Positions 43,190-52,521 of a stretch of DNA of 64,000 bases are shown piece after piece. The stretch covers positions 186,001 to 250,000 of the forward strand of contig CAWHQP010000006.1 in NCBI GenBank assembly GCA_963831535.1. The letters run 5' to 3'. Numbering within the stretch: the stretch's first letter is position 1; every line of letters starts with the position of its first letter. The notes beneath the pieces are model-generated. The model was not told the DNA's origin, did no database searches, and worked only from the letters and a program-made list of their open reading frames with translations. The DNA comes from Bog-756 sp963831535 (GTDB lineage: Bacteria > Actinomycetota > Acidimicrobiia > Acidimicrobiales > RAAP-2). The position numbers and the translations under genes were made by a program.

Positions 43190-43579
43190 CTGTTCCTTTC
43201 GCTTGGGTGGGTGACAGGCACCAGCAAGACGATGGACAGGACAGCGATGGGCCTGTGCGGCAGGCTCCGATGAGGTCACTCCGTCCGACCGGTCGGTGTC
43301 GGGTGAGTGTCCGAGCCAGGCCGACGAATCGACTTCAGGACAGTCCGAAAGGACGTCAGCCGGTATCAAAGGAGTCAGACCTGCTCGGGCATTCACCCAC
43401 ACGCTGACCAGTTCTCCGTCCGGAGTGGTGGACCAGCAGCGAGCAACATCAATCCTCGCTGCCGGGTCAGGCCAGGCGAACCATGCGTCGGGGAAGCACG
43501 GGAGGTAAGCGGCCCGAACAATTCTTGCGGAGGCCGTCGTACTGATTGGCGCCTTTCCGTTGGAACTAAACGTGGCATC
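43190..43579 (-). other. non-coding region upstream of the IS110 transposase; candidate left end and bridge RNA locus
   Basis: About 390 nt without a gene. In the IS110 group the left end upstream of the transposase carries the bridge RNA that pairs with target and donor DNA. The stretch 43190-43450 has the right position and length, with several short inverted repeats such as TCCGTCCGACCGGTCGG-type sequence near 43281-43297, but I could not define a fold or the element boundary. The remainder to 43579 precedes the HEPN-like remnant and shows nothing recognisable. Confidence 0.4.
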
Positions 43580-43779
43580 ATGACGGCTGCACGCCGGCAG
43601 ACGACTACGAGACCCGCTTCAGCTGCTGATGCCCGGGCTTATCTGGACAAAGCCCTGGAGTTCTTGCGGGCAGCCGAGGACTCGCTCGAGCTCGGGAATT
43701 GCGTGGCTGCGGCCGGGACGCCGTGCACACGGGCATCGCTGCTGCCCGGGCCTCATCGGACTGCCCCGATCCTGCCTAG
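43580..43779 (+). pseudogene. HEPN-like protein, frameshifted and truncated
   Basis: From ATG 43580 the product reads MTAARRQTTTRPASAADARAY and LDKALEFLRAAEDSLELGNCVAAAG, which is the opening of an actinobacterial helical HEPN-like protein. Around 43711-43720 the frame shifts: AVHTGIAAARAS, the expected GNAVHAGI-type continuation, is in another frame and ends at TAG 43777-43779. Only about 66 codons remain and the end overlaps the stop of the convergent acyltransferase gene. Many such proteins are one half of two-gene modules, but no partner is visible. Confidence 0.6.
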
Positions 43780-45938
43780 CCTGGTGACGCTGGAGCCAGC
43801 GGAGCGGGTGGTGGAGCAGGTGACGTGTCGGCGGACGCATAGGCATTGAGGTCGATCGATTCGGAGAGAACCCGACCAACCAAGTACGAGTAGGTCCTGT
43901 TGATGTGGAATGGGTCCCAGTACGGCTGATAGTTCCCCACCACGCCGGTGCAGATGGTGGAGCAGAACCAGGGGACGACATCGATGTATCGGGCGCCGGT
44001 GGTGGCGGCAGCCCGCTGTTCAGCGTCATTGTGCCCGGCGATGTACCCGGAGTCGGGGGCCGAGCATCGCTGGACGTCGGTGGGATGGAGCGAAAGGCAT
44101 GTGGGCCCGCTCAAGGTTGTTTGCGGAATGTCGCCCAGCACGACGACACGGTCGGCGGCAACGGGCATTTGTCGGAGGGCGTCCGCCGTCGCCTTCTCCC
44201 ACTGGGCGTCGGAGTACGCCTTGTTCCCCGGTCCGAGGTTGGGGTCCTGGGTGACGACGACTAAGTCAGGGTGGATCGCCTTGATGCGCGCAACGGCGAA
44301 GGTGTGCCATTTGTCGCATGCTGTGAACACCGCTCCCGTCCCCCGATACCCAGTGGGATTGCGGAACGGCAGGTCGACGAACGGACAGCCACCCTTGGTC
44401 AGGATCACCAGTCGCCAGTGGGAGAGCAGTGCAATGAAGCTCATGATGGAGGACCACATGGCCGCATGGGAATCGCCGTAGAGCACCATGGTGTGCGCAC
44501 CGGTTCGGTCCCCGAAGACGCAGGCCGGAACCGACGCCCGGCCGCCGGCAGGCCAACAGGCTCCCATCGGACCGCCCCAGTCGCCGCGGACAGCGGACAG
44601 ACTGGGCTGGAGGTTGGGCGGCAGCTTGGTGATCCGGGGTGCCGCGGCGACGAGCGCAGCCAGCTGGGCGGGGGTGAGCGAGGGGACATTTGGCAGCGCG
44701 GACGCTCCTCGGCCGGCAGCCGCGGTGGCATGCACGGACAGGTCCACTGTTGCCACCGTCAGGGATAGGGCGACGAGGACCGCTCCCATCCCCATCGTCA
44801 TCCGGCGCCGGCTGCCCAGGGCTCGGGAGTGACGCACCGGGTTCTCGACCAGTCTGAACGTGACGTAGGAAGCGAGCAGTGACAGACCTAGCCATCCGAG
44901 ATTGCGGTGGAACGGAAGGCTGTCCAGCCCGGCCGCTTCGGCAGCGATGATCAAGATGGGCCAGTGCCAGAGGTAGAGGGAGTAGGAAAGCCGGCCCAAC
45001 CACTGGAACGGGCGGAGCCGCAGGAGCGCCTCGACCCCCGCCACCGGTACCGGGGTACCACCCGCGATGACCAGAGCGGAGCCGATCACGGGCACCATAA
45101 CCAGAGTGCCCGGGTACGGCGACGAAGCGTTGTAAACGATCGCGGAAAAACCGATCGCTACCATGCCCACCCAGGTCAGGGCGGCGGCGACGGTATGGGG
45201 GAGGCGGAGGAGCGCCGGGGTGGCCACGGCCACCAATGCACCCAGGGCCAACTCCCAGGCGCGGGTGAACGGCGAGAAGAATGCCGCGGTGGGGTCAGTG
45301 GTCGTCTGCACGGCGGACAACACCAGCGAGGCCACGATGATCGGTATTAGGACCAAGCCGAGTCGGACCCGGAGCGACACGGTCGAGCGGAACGAGGCGA
45401 CCAGCAGCACGATCGCCGGGTAGACCAGATAGAACTGCTCCTCGACGGCCAATGACCAGAAGTTCTGCAGGGGGGACGGCGGCTGGTTCGCCGTGAGGTA
45501 GTTAGTCCCGATCGACGCGAAGTGCACGTTGGCCAGGAATACGGCCGTCCAGCGGGCGGCGATCGCCGTGGGGTTGCCGTAGACGACGCCGAGCACGGCG
45601 TAAGCGGTGACGACGGTGGTCACGATGACCAAGGTGGCGGCCGGCAGGATGCGCCGCACCCGCCGACTGTAGAAGGAGAGCAGCGACGTGCGGCCCGTCG
45701 ACGAGCGCTCGCGCAGCAGCAGCCCGGTGATCACGAAGCCCGAGATCACGAAGAAGACGTCGACGCCGACAAAGCCACCATGGAGCCCGGGCAGGTTGGC
45801 GTGATACAGAACGACGAGCAGTACAGCGACGGCTCGGAGCCCTTCGACGTCGGGGCGGAATCGTCGATCGCCGGGTGCAGTTCCCGCCTGGTCCATCACA
45901 CGGGCCGGCGATCCTCCGGCCAGCCCCACCGTTCCCAT
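43776..45938 (-). CDS. acyltransferase 3 family protein with C-terminal SGNH domain (OafA/YrhL-like)
   Basis: A 720-residue membrane O-acyltransferase. Residues 25-380 contain the AT3 domain, opening FRPDVEGLRAVAVLLVVLYH, with the catalytic His in that motif and FFVISGFVITGLL, and about ten membrane helices (for example WSLAVEEQFYLVYPAIVLL, SYSLYLWHWPILII). The extracytoplasmic SGNH domain shows MVLYGDSHAAMW (Ser block) and the terminal DPFHIN (Asp/His). Such proteins acetylate cell-surface polysaccharides. ATG 45938 has AGGGGG 7 nt upstream; other in-frame ATGs at 45968 and 45896 are less well supported. Confidence 0.92.
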   Translation of the reverse strand: MGTVGLAGGSPARVMDQAGTAPGDRRFRPDVEGLRAVAVLLVVLYHANLPGLHGGFVGVDVFFVISGFVITGLLLRERSSTGRTSLLSFYSRRVRRILPAATLVIVTTVVTAYAVLGVVYGNPTAIAARWTAVFLANVHFASIGTNYLTANQPPSPLQNFWSLAVEEQFYLVYPAIVLLVASFRSTVSLRVRLGLVLIPIIVASLVLSAVQTTTDPTAAFFSPFTRAWELALGALVAVATPALLRLPHTVAAALTWVGMVAIGFSAIVYNASSPYPGTLVMVPVIGSALVIAGGTPVPVAGVEALLRLRPFQWLGRLSYSLYLWHWPILIIAAEAAGLDSLPFHRNLGWLGLSLLASYVTFRLVENPVRHSRALGSRRRMTMGMGAVLVALSLTVATVDLSVHATAAAGRGASALPNVPSLTPAQLAALVAAAPRITKLPPNLQPSLSAVRGDWGGPMGACWPAGGRASVPACVFGDRTGAHTMVLYGDSHAAMWSSIMSFIALLSHWRLVILTKGGCPFVDLPFRNPTGYRGTGAVFTACDKWHTFAVARIKAIHPDLVVVTQDPNLGPGNKAYSDAQWEKATADALRQMPVAADRVVVLGDIPQTTLSGPTCLSLHPTDVQRCSAPDSGYIAGHNDAEQRAAATTGARYIDVVPWFCSTICTGVVGNYQPYWDPFHINRTYSYLVGRVLSESIDLNAYASADTSPAPPPAPLAPASPG

Positions 45939-46293
45939 CCAGCGTCCCCCTGATCGGTGGGCAAACATTAGCCGATCGCGGATATCGGTTACCGGCGCAC
46001 CCGGTTCAGTCGGTATCGAGCCCCGGTCCTTGGTCCGCCCTCGAACGGGCGATCTGAAAGAGGACGACCGGCCATCAACCCGGATTAGGTGAACCGTCCT
46101 GCCGTTGCGGGGATTACAAAAGGGAGTACAGTCCGCAGGGGGAAAATTGAGTGGTCGGTGGAGGCCGTGGGTCGAGAATCTGGGTGCATATTGCCACTGG
46201 AGACTTCCCCCAACGGAATCCATCATTGATTGGTCCGCCGTGGCAGTCGAGCATGGTCAGGACCAAGCGAGGGGCAAAAGAGGTGTGCGGCTA
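45939..46293. other. intergenic region between acyltransferase and secreted phosphoesterase
   Basis: A 355-nt divergent region, less GC rich than its neighbours. Both long frames extend into it without a supported start codon. It probably holds two promoters, for example around the ATTACAAAAGGGAGTACAGT stretch at 46114-46133 on the plus strand. No RNA gene was recognised. Confidence 0.35.
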
Positions 46294-47607
46294 GTGACTG
46301 GAAGTACGACTCCGTTGAGCAAGCGCAGAGCGTGGCTTCGAAGGCTCGGACCTCTCGCCATGTCTTGTGCCGTCGTGGCTGGCTCCGCCACGATCTGCGT
46401 GGCGGGTTCATTGGCCGTCGGCGGCCAGGCTTCGGCGGCGGTTCCTCCCAAGCAGGCGATCAAGAACATCGTCGTCATCTACATCGAGAACGAGTCCGAG
46501 GCGAACACCTTTGGACCTTCGTCGCCAGCGACCTACCTCACTGGAACACTGATGAAGAAGGGTGTTCTGATCAAGAACTACTACGCCATCGGCCACGTCA
46601 GCCTCGACAACTACATCGCACAGGTATCAGGCCAGGCGCCGACACCCACGACCCAGGGGGACTGCCTGGCCGGTTTTGATGACGTGACGCCCGGAACCCC
46701 ATCGCCGAACCTGGGCCAGGTAAACGGCACCACGGGCTGTGTATACCCGGCGTCCGTCGAGACCATCGCCAACCAACTGGACGCGATCAAGAAGCCCAAT
46801 CCGAAGACGCATGTCGCGGCCTGGCGGGCCTACGAGGAGGACATGGGCAATGACGCTGCACACGATGGAGGAACGACCTGCGCGCATCCGGCTACGGGCG
46901 GCGAGTTGGCCAACGTGGCCACGACGACGGACGGCTACGTGACCCGCCACGATCCCTTCGTCTGGTTCCACTCGATCATTGACGACACCGCCCTGTGCGA
47001 CGCCAATGTGGTGCCCCTGGGAACGCTGGGGCCCATGGGGAAGCCCTCGTCGTCGAGCCCGCTGGAAAAGGACTTCTCCAGCGAGTCAACCACCCCGTCG
47101 TTCAGTTTCATCACGCCGAGCGTGTGCAACGACGGCCATGACGCGGTGTGCACCTCGCCCAGCGCCGCAGGAGGGACGACTGGCGGACTGGTGGCAGCCA
47201 ACGCCTGGCTCAAGGACTGGATGCCGACAATCCTCGACTCGCCGGCCTACAAGGCCGGGCAGATGATGGTGGTGATCACCGCCGACGAGGCCGATCTCGA
47301 TGCCACGAACGACGCAGCGGCCTGTTGCAACGAACAGCCAGGGCCGAACGTAAGTCAGGCCGGAGGGTCCGGACCCGGTGGCGGCCAGATCGGAGCGCTC
47401 GTGCTGGCGTCGTCGAAGTACATCAAGCCTGGAACGGTTGACACCACCGGCTCCTACAACCACTACAGCGCACTCCGGACCTACGAGAATCTTCTCGGTA
47501 TCACCAAAGGGGGCAGCGATGGCAAAGGCCACCTCGGGATGGCCGGCCAGCCAGGATTGGCCGCCTTCGGGTCCGACGTCTTCAACGCCACCACAGCGCA
47601 CCATTGA
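46294..47607 (+). CDS. secreted phosphoesterase-family protein (acid phosphatase/phospholipase C-like)
   Basis: A 437-residue exported protein. A basic start (STTPLSKRRAWLRRLG) and a hydrophobic core (PLAMSCAVVAGSATICVAGSLAV) end at an ASA-type signal peptidase site. The mature part has the PF04185-type phosphoesterase entry KNIVVIYIENESEANTFG with an alkaline-phosphatase-like metal site, SLDNYIAQVSGQAPTP, and a later MMVVITADEADLD Asp pair. Actinobacterial relatives are secreted acid phosphatases or phosphatidylinositol phosphatases. GTG 46294 has AGAGG 10 nt upstream. It faces the acyltransferase gene divergently. Confidence 0.86.
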   Translation: MTGSTTPLSKRRAWLRRLGPLAMSCAVVAGSATICVAGSLAVGGQASAAVPPKQAIKNIVVIYIENESEANTFGPSSPATYLTGTLMKKGVLIKNYYAIGHVSLDNYIAQVSGQAPTPTTQGDCLAGFDDVTPGTPSPNLGQVNGTTGCVYPASVETIANQLDAIKKPNPKTHVAAWRAYEEDMGNDAAHDGGTTCAHPATGGELANVATTTDGYVTRHDPFVWFHSIIDDTALCDANVVPLGTLGPMGKPSSSSPLEKDFSSESTTPSFSFITPSVCNDGHDAVCTSPSAAGGTTGGLVAANAWLKDWMPTILDSPAYKAGQMMVVITADEADLDATNDAAACCNEQPGPNVSQAGGSGPGGGQIGALVLASSKYIKPGTVDTTGSYNHYSALRTYENLLGITKGGSDGKGHLGMAGQPGLAAFGSDVFNATTAHH

Positions 47608-47641
47608 CCGAGGTGGAGGGCGCAGCTGATTGTCACCTCGG
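47608..47641. terminator. candidate terminator hairpin between phosphoesterase and acs
   Basis: CCGAGGTG and CACCTCGG can pair across 18 nt between the convergent genes. The first arm begins right at the phosphoesterase stop. There is no T tract. Confidence 0.45.
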
Positions 47642-47712
47642 GTCCTCCAAGCGTTGGGCATGGAGAGGCGGAAGTCGGGTCTTTACGGACCGACCGTTGG
47701 TCGGATCAGGAC

Positions 47713-49686
47713 CTACTCCTCGTCGCCCGACTCGGGCATCCGCTCAGAGATGGCCGTAACCACCGTAGGGTCGAGGAGGGTGGTCACGTCGCCCAGATCG
47801 CGGTGCTCGGCCACATCTCGCAATAGCCGGCGCATGATCTTCCCACTCCGCGTCTTGGGCAGTTCGGGGGTAAGCAGAATCTGCCGTGGCTTGGCCATGG
47901 GTCCGATGGATGTGGAGACGGTCTCCCGTAACTCCGCCACCACAGCCGCCGACTCTTCGTCGGTCTTCACCAGGTCGCCCTTCAAGGTCACGAAGGCCAC
48001 GATGGCCTGACCAGTGGTGGCGTCGCTGGCACCGACAACGGCAGCCTCGGCCACAGCGGGATTACCGACTAGTGCATGCTCTACCTCGGTAGTAGAGATC
48101 CGATGCCCCGAGATGTTCATCACGTCGTCGACGCGGCCGAGGAGCCACAGGTCCCCGTCCTCATCCTTCTTGGCTCCGTCTCCGGCGAAGTAATAGCCAG
48201 GGAAGCGTGACCAGTAGGTCTCCCGATAGCGCTCCGGGTCTCCCCAGATGCCTCGCAACATTCCTGGCCACGGCCTCGTGATGACCAGGTATCCGCCTTC
48301 ACCGTCCCCGACGGCCTGACCGTCGTTGTCCACGACCTCGACGGCTATCCCGGGGAATGGGGTCATGGCCGCCCCCGGCTTGGTGGCCGTGATTCCCGGA
48401 AGCGGGGTGATGAGGATTCCCCCGGTCTCCGTCTGCCACCAGGTGTCAACGATGGGGCACTGCTCCCGCCCGATGTTGATGCGATACCACATCCACGCTT
48501 CGGGATTGATGGGTTCTCCGACCGATCCGAGGAGCCGGAGGCTGGAGAGATCGTGGGCAGCCGGCACGTCCTCGCCCCATTTCATGAAGGTACGGATGGT
48601 GGTAGGGGCGGTGTACAAGATGGTGACCTTGTACTTCTCGACGATCTCCCACCACCGGCCCCGTGTCGGGGTGTCGGGGGTTCCCTCGTACATCACCGAC
48701 GTCACTCCATTGGCCAGCGGTCCATACACGATGTAACTGTGTCCTGTCACCCAACCGATGTCGGCCGCTGTCCAGCACACGTCGGTCTCCGGCTTCACGT
48801 CGAAGATCAGCCGATGGGTGGCGGACACGTGGGTCAGATATCCGCCCGATGTGTGCAGGATGCCCTTGGGCTTTGCCGTTGTTCCGCTCGTATACATGAT
48901 GTAGAGCGGTTGCTCAGCGTCGAAGAACTCCGGGGCATGAGTAGCGGGCTGGGGGTCGACGACGTCATGCCACCAATGGTCCCGTCCGTCCTGCCACTCG
49001 ACGGGCTGGCCGGTCCGGCGGACGACCAGGACGGATCGGACGTCGGGACAGCCGGCCACGGCCTCGTCAACTGCCGGCTTGAGGGCGCTAGCTGACCCCC
49101 GCCGGTAGCCGCCGTCCGCGGTGATGACCACGCGGGCGTCACAGTCCAGAATACGGCCCCTGAGCGCATCAGCTGAGAAGCCTCCGAACACAACGGTGTG
49201 GGGCGCACCCAGGCGGGCACAGGCCAGCATGGCTACTACCGTCTCGGGGATCATGGGCATGTAGATGGCCACTTTTTCGCCGCTGACCACGCCCAGGGAG
49301 ACGAGTGCGTTTGCCGCTCTACACACATCAGCGTGGAGGTCGGCATAGGTGACTGTGCGGGTGTCGCCTGGTTCGCCCTCCCAATGGAAGGCCACCCTGT
49401 CGCCCCTTCCGGCCTCAACGTGTCGGTCGACACAGTTGACCGACACGTTGAGGGTGCCACCGACGAACCACTTGGCGAAGGGTAGATTCCACTGGAGAGG
49501 TTCGGTCCAGGGACTGGCCCAGTCGAGCCGTTCCGCCTGCCGCTCCCAGAAGGCGATGGGATCGGCCGCGGCCTCCTCATAGATCCCCGGCTGGGCATTG
49601 GCAGCTGCGGCGAGTCCCGGTGGTGGCGCGAAGTGCCGCCGTTCGTGATGGAGGGCGGACAGCGCCCCTTCGGCATCCTTGGTCAT
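47713..49686 (-). CDS. acs: acetyl-CoA synthetase
   Basis: A 657-residue AMP-forming enzyme activating acetate to acetyl-CoA. Signatures: PFAKWFVGGTLNVSVNCVDRH, the P-loop-like YIMYTSGTTAKPKGILHT, VTGHSYIVYGPLANG, VDTWWQTETGGILITPLPG, GDLWLLGRVDDVMNISGHRIST and the C-terminal PKTRSGKIMRRLLRDVA with the acetylation-prone Lys. GAGG precedes ATG 49686. satP lies 48 nt upstream on the same strand and the ActP/LytSR genes diverge beyond, so this is an acetate-use module. Confidence 0.96.
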   Translation of the reverse strand: MTKDAEGALSALHHERRHFAPPPGLAAAANAQPGIYEEAAADPIAFWERQAERLDWASPWTEPLQWNLPFAKWFVGGTLNVSVNCVDRHVEAGRGDRVAFHWEGEPGDTRTVTYADLHADVCRAANALVSLGVVSGEKVAIYMPMIPETVVAMLACARLGAPHTVVFGGFSADALRGRILDCDARVVITADGGYRRGSASALKPAVDEAVAGCPDVRSVLVVRRTGQPVEWQDGRDHWWHDVVDPQPATHAPEFFDAEQPLYIMYTSGTTAKPKGILHTSGGYLTHVSATHRLIFDVKPETDVCWTAADIGWVTGHSYIVYGPLANGVTSVMYEGTPDTPTRGRWWEIVEKYKVTILYTAPTTIRTFMKWGEDVPAAHDLSSLRLLGSVGEPINPEAWMWYRINIGREQCPIVDTWWQTETGGILITPLPGITATKPGAAMTPFPGIAVEVVDNDGQAVGDGEGGYLVITRPWPGMLRGIWGDPERYRETYWSRFPGYYFAGDGAKKDEDGDLWLLGRVDDVMNISGHRISTTEVEHALVGNPAVAEAAVVGASDATTGQAIVAFVTLKGDLVKTDEESAAVVAELRETVSTSIGPMAKPRQILLTPELPKTRSGKIMRRLLRDVAEHRDLGDVTTLLDPTVVTAISERMPESGDEE

Positions 49687-49733
49687 GTCGGGGTCCTCGG
49701 TGATACCAGTCGTCGATGGCTCATGTCCCCTTC

Positions 49734-50369
49734 TTACTGCCTGGGGGCGAGCGGAAACACCGGCACGATCACCTTTTTGAAGGTCTCGTTGATCACTCCG
49801 GCGGCCGAGGCGTAGAAGGCGATTGCAGCAGTTACGATGCCGACCCACCCGCCGGCATGGGTGATGGAACTGTTGGACTGGAACGCTCCGATGGTCAGCA
49901 GCACGAAGGTGATGTCCAGGGCCACGAACACACCGACCACGGCGACGGATACCCGCAGGGAGGCGATCATGAGATAAAAGGTCAAGATCGTCCAACCGAG
50001 CAAGAACACGCCTGCAGCCGTGGGGACCAGGCCTACCTTGAGGGCCGGAGCCAAGAAGTGGACGAAGACGTAGTACGAAATCCAAAATGCTCCGTACGAG
50101 GTGAACGCGATAGCGCCGAACGTGTTCTTCCGGGCAAACTCCCACATTCCGGCCAAGAGCTGGGCAAAGCCTCCGTAAACCAGAGCCAGGGCAAGCGCCG
50201 GGAAAATGGCGGCCGGCCAGATGTTGGTGTTGTAGAGGCTCAACGCAAGTGTGGTCATGGCGAACGCCCCCAGTCCCAGGGGCGCGGGATCGGCGACCGA
50301 ATAGACGGCAGGCACTGGGGCCTTCGTCACCTCCGCCGACCCGATCGTTTCATCATTTGCTGTGGTCAC
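49734..50369 (-). CDS. satP: acetate uptake transporter, GPR1/FUN34/SatP family
   Basis: A 211-residue membrane protein with six helices. The family motif N-P-A-P-L-G-L appears as DPAPLGLGAFAMTTLALSLYN in the first helix. The YGGFAQLLAGMWEFARKNTFGAIAFTSYGAFWISY block is diagnostic. AGGAGG precedes GTG 50369. Its position directly upstream of acs supports acetate/succinate import feeding acetyl-CoA synthesis. Confidence 0.94.
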   Translation of the reverse strand: MTTANDETIGSAEVTKAPVPAVYSVADPAPLGLGAFAMTTLALSLYNTNIWPAAIFPALALALVYGGFAQLLAGMWEFARKNTFGAIAFTSYGAFWISYYVFVHFLAPALKVGLVPTAAGVFLLGWTILTFYLMIASLRVSVAVVGVFVALDITFVLLTIGAFQSNSSITHAGGWVGIVTAAIAFYASAAGVINETFKKVIVPVFPLAPRQ

Positions 50370-50614
50370 CTAGTCCTCCTATGGGCACCGCCACGGTGTG
50401 GCATTGGCGATTTTGAACAGGAAGGACCGTCGTTACAAGGCCTGTCCGACGAACATCGCCCAAGCGGCCAGGACCGGCGGTGAGCGGTCGATATCATGCG
50501 ACGAGCGGTTGGCTAGGCGGGTTCCCGAGCGCGCCCGATTCGACTGTGGGAAAGTGGGTCCGCACCGTTCGGAACATGGACGAGTGGCTGTGCCGAAGTA
50601 CCTGGGGGAAGTCC

Positions 50615-51796
50615 GTGAGAGATGCACTGTGGCTGGGCCTGGTCGTCGTGGTCCTGCTGTTCGGAGGGGTGGCCTGGTTCGCCTTCCGGGGCGGCCGGCA
50701 CCTCGGCACCCCGACACAACGAGCCACGTTTCAGGCCCTCCACACCGCCAACCTGGCCGCACCGGCCCTGCGGGCGGGTCTGACCCAGGACAGTGCCTCT
50801 CGGGCTGTTCCCTTCCTGCGACGGCTGCTCGGCGCGGACGGCCTGATACTGACCGATCTCACCGGCATGCTGGCCCGGGACAACGTGGACGACAATCACT
50901 ACGACCTGCTCGGCAACGCCGTCGAACAGGTCGTCGTGAGTGGACGACCCCAGACGATCTCCATCGATCAGCACATCTGTGACAAGACCCCGGTGTGCTC
51001 GATCCAGAGTGGCGTCGTGGTGCCGGTCCAGGTGGACGGTGCGGTTGTGGGGACGCTGGTCACGTTCGGGTCGACGGCGTCAGCGGGTCTTCTGCGGTTG
51101 ACGGCAGAGGTCTCCCAGTTTGTCTCCACCCAACTCGAACTGGCCGAGTTGGACCGATCCCGGCGACGGGCTGACCAGGCCGAGCTGCGCTTCCTCCGTG
51201 CCCAGATCTCGCCACACTTCATCTACAACGCCCTCACGGCAATCGAGTCGTTCGTGCGTACGGACCCTGAATGGGCGCGGGAGCTTCTGGTGGAGTTCGC
51301 CGACTTCACGCGCTATAGCTTCCGCAGCCATGGCCAGTTTGTGACGCTGGCCGAGGAGCTACGCCTGGTCGACACGTACCTTGCGCTGGAGAGGGCTCGG
51401 TTCGGGGACCGGTTGGCGGTGACTCTGCATGTGGCGCCCGAGGTGCTTGGTGTGGTTCTGCCCTCGATCATTCTGCAGCCGCTGGTCGAGAACGCCGTAC
51501 GCCACGGGCTTGAGCCGTCGGAAGGAATGGGTACCATCTCGATCGGTATCGCTGACGCGGACAATGAGGCCACAATCACCATCGAGGATGACGGCGTCGG
51601 GGCTGATCCGGGGCACCTCCGCCGGGTGCTCTCCGGTAGTGCCGAAGGAGACGGTGTCGGCCTCCATAATGTCGATGAGCGCCTGCGGGCCGTGTTCGGT
51701 GAGGGGCATGGGCTTACCATCGAGTCCGGCATCGGGGCCGGCACCAAGGTGGTGCTGCGGATACCGAAGTTCTGTGCCGGAGTGCAGGTTTCGTGA
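50615..51796 (+). CDS. LytS-type sensor histidine kinase
   Basis: A 393-residue kinase. One N-terminal membrane helix (DALWLGLVVVVLLFGGVAWF) is followed by a GAF-like sensory segment (residues 35-190) with a Cys pair (QHICDKTPVCSIQSGVVVPV). The His_kinase domain has the phospho-accepting His in ISPHFIYNALTAIESFVRTDP. A HATPase_c domain shows QPLVENAVRHGLE, ITIEDDGVGAD and GDGVGLHNVDERL. GTG 50615 has GGGGGAA just upstream; ATG 50576 is possible. It overlaps the LytTR regulator gene. Actinobacterial homologs next to ActP symporters control organic-acid uptake. Confidence 0.9.
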   Translation: MRDALWLGLVVVVLLFGGVAWFAFRGGRHLGTPTQRATFQALHTANLAAPALRAGLTQDSASRAVPFLRRLLGADGLILTDLTGMLARDNVDDNHYDLLGNAVEQVVVSGRPQTISIDQHICDKTPVCSIQSGVVVPVQVDGAVVGTLVTFGSTASAGLLRLTAEVSQFVSTQLELAELDRSRRRADQAELRFLRAQISPHFIYNALTAIESFVRTDPEWARELLVEFADFTRYSFRSHGQFVTLAEELRLVDTYLALERARFGDRLAVTLHVAPEVLGVVLPSIILQPLVENAVRHGLEPSEGMGTISIGIADADNEATITIEDDGVGADPGHLRRVLSGSAEGDGVGLHNVDERLRAVFGEGHGLTIESGIGAGTKVVLRIPKFCAGVQVS

Positions 51797-52521
51797 GCGG
51801 ACTGTCGATCCTGGCTGTCGACGACGAGGCGCCGTCTCTCGACGAGCTCTCCTTCCTGCTTCGTTCATCGGCATTGGTCGGCCCGGTGGCAGTGGCCACC
51901 AATGCCACCGATGCCCTGCTCCGGGTGCGCGACGGGCTCTTCGATCTGGTGCTGCTGGACATCCGCATGCCGGGCCTGGACGGACTCGAGTTGGCCCGTA
52001 TCCTTGCCCGGTTCGCTCAGCCCCCGGCGGTGGTGTTCGTGACCGCCCACGAGAAGCACGCCCTGGAGGCGTTCGATGTGGGTGCTACCGGCTACCTGCT
52101 CAAACCGCTGGACCGTGATCGACTCGAAAAGGTGCTCCGACGGGTAGCTGAGAAGGGCATCGACGAGGTCATAGGCGCCGAGACGGTGCCCGTCGAGTCT
52201 GCGGGGTGCATGACCATCGTGGCCCGCGGGGAGATCACGTGGGTCGAGGCCGCCGGGGACTACGTCCGACTCCATCTCCGAGACGGGACCAGCCATCTGC
52301 TCCGGTCGCCGATCTCGGCGCTCGAAGAACAGTGGACCGACCGGGGGTTCGTCCGGATCCATCGCAGCTACCTGGTGTCCCTCCACGACATCCGGGAGTT
52401 CAGGACTGAGGCCAGCCACACCTCGGTGACCGTGGCCGGCCATGAACTGCCGGTGAGCCGACGTCATCTGCGAGAACTGCGAGATCGACTGGTCCGACAA
52501 GCCCGGCTCCCCAGCCGTTGA
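51793..52521 (+). CDS. LytTR family response regulator
   Basis: A 242-residue regulator. The receiver domain has the acidic pair in LAVDDEAPS, the phospho-Asp in LVLLDIRMPGLDG, Thr in VFVTAHE and Lys in GYLLKPLD. The C-terminal LytTR DNA-binding domain (about 135-235) contains ITWVEAAGDYVRLHLRDG, FVRIHRSYLVSLHDIREF and ELPVSRRHLRELRDRL. GTG 51793 overlaps the kinase stop (GTGA). It is presumed to activate the downstream symporter genes. Confidence 0.94.
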   Translation: MSGLSILAVDDEAPSLDELSFLLRSSALVGPVAVATNATDALLRVRDGLFDLVLLDIRMPGLDGLELARILARFAQPPAVVFVTAHEKHALEAFDVGATGYLLKPLDRDRLEKVLRRVAEKGIDEVIGAETVPVESAGCMTIVARGEITWVEAAGDYVRLHLRDGTSHLLRSPISALEEQWTDRGFVRIHRSYLVSLHDIREFRTEASHTSVTVAGHELPVSRRHLRELRDRLVRQARLPSR

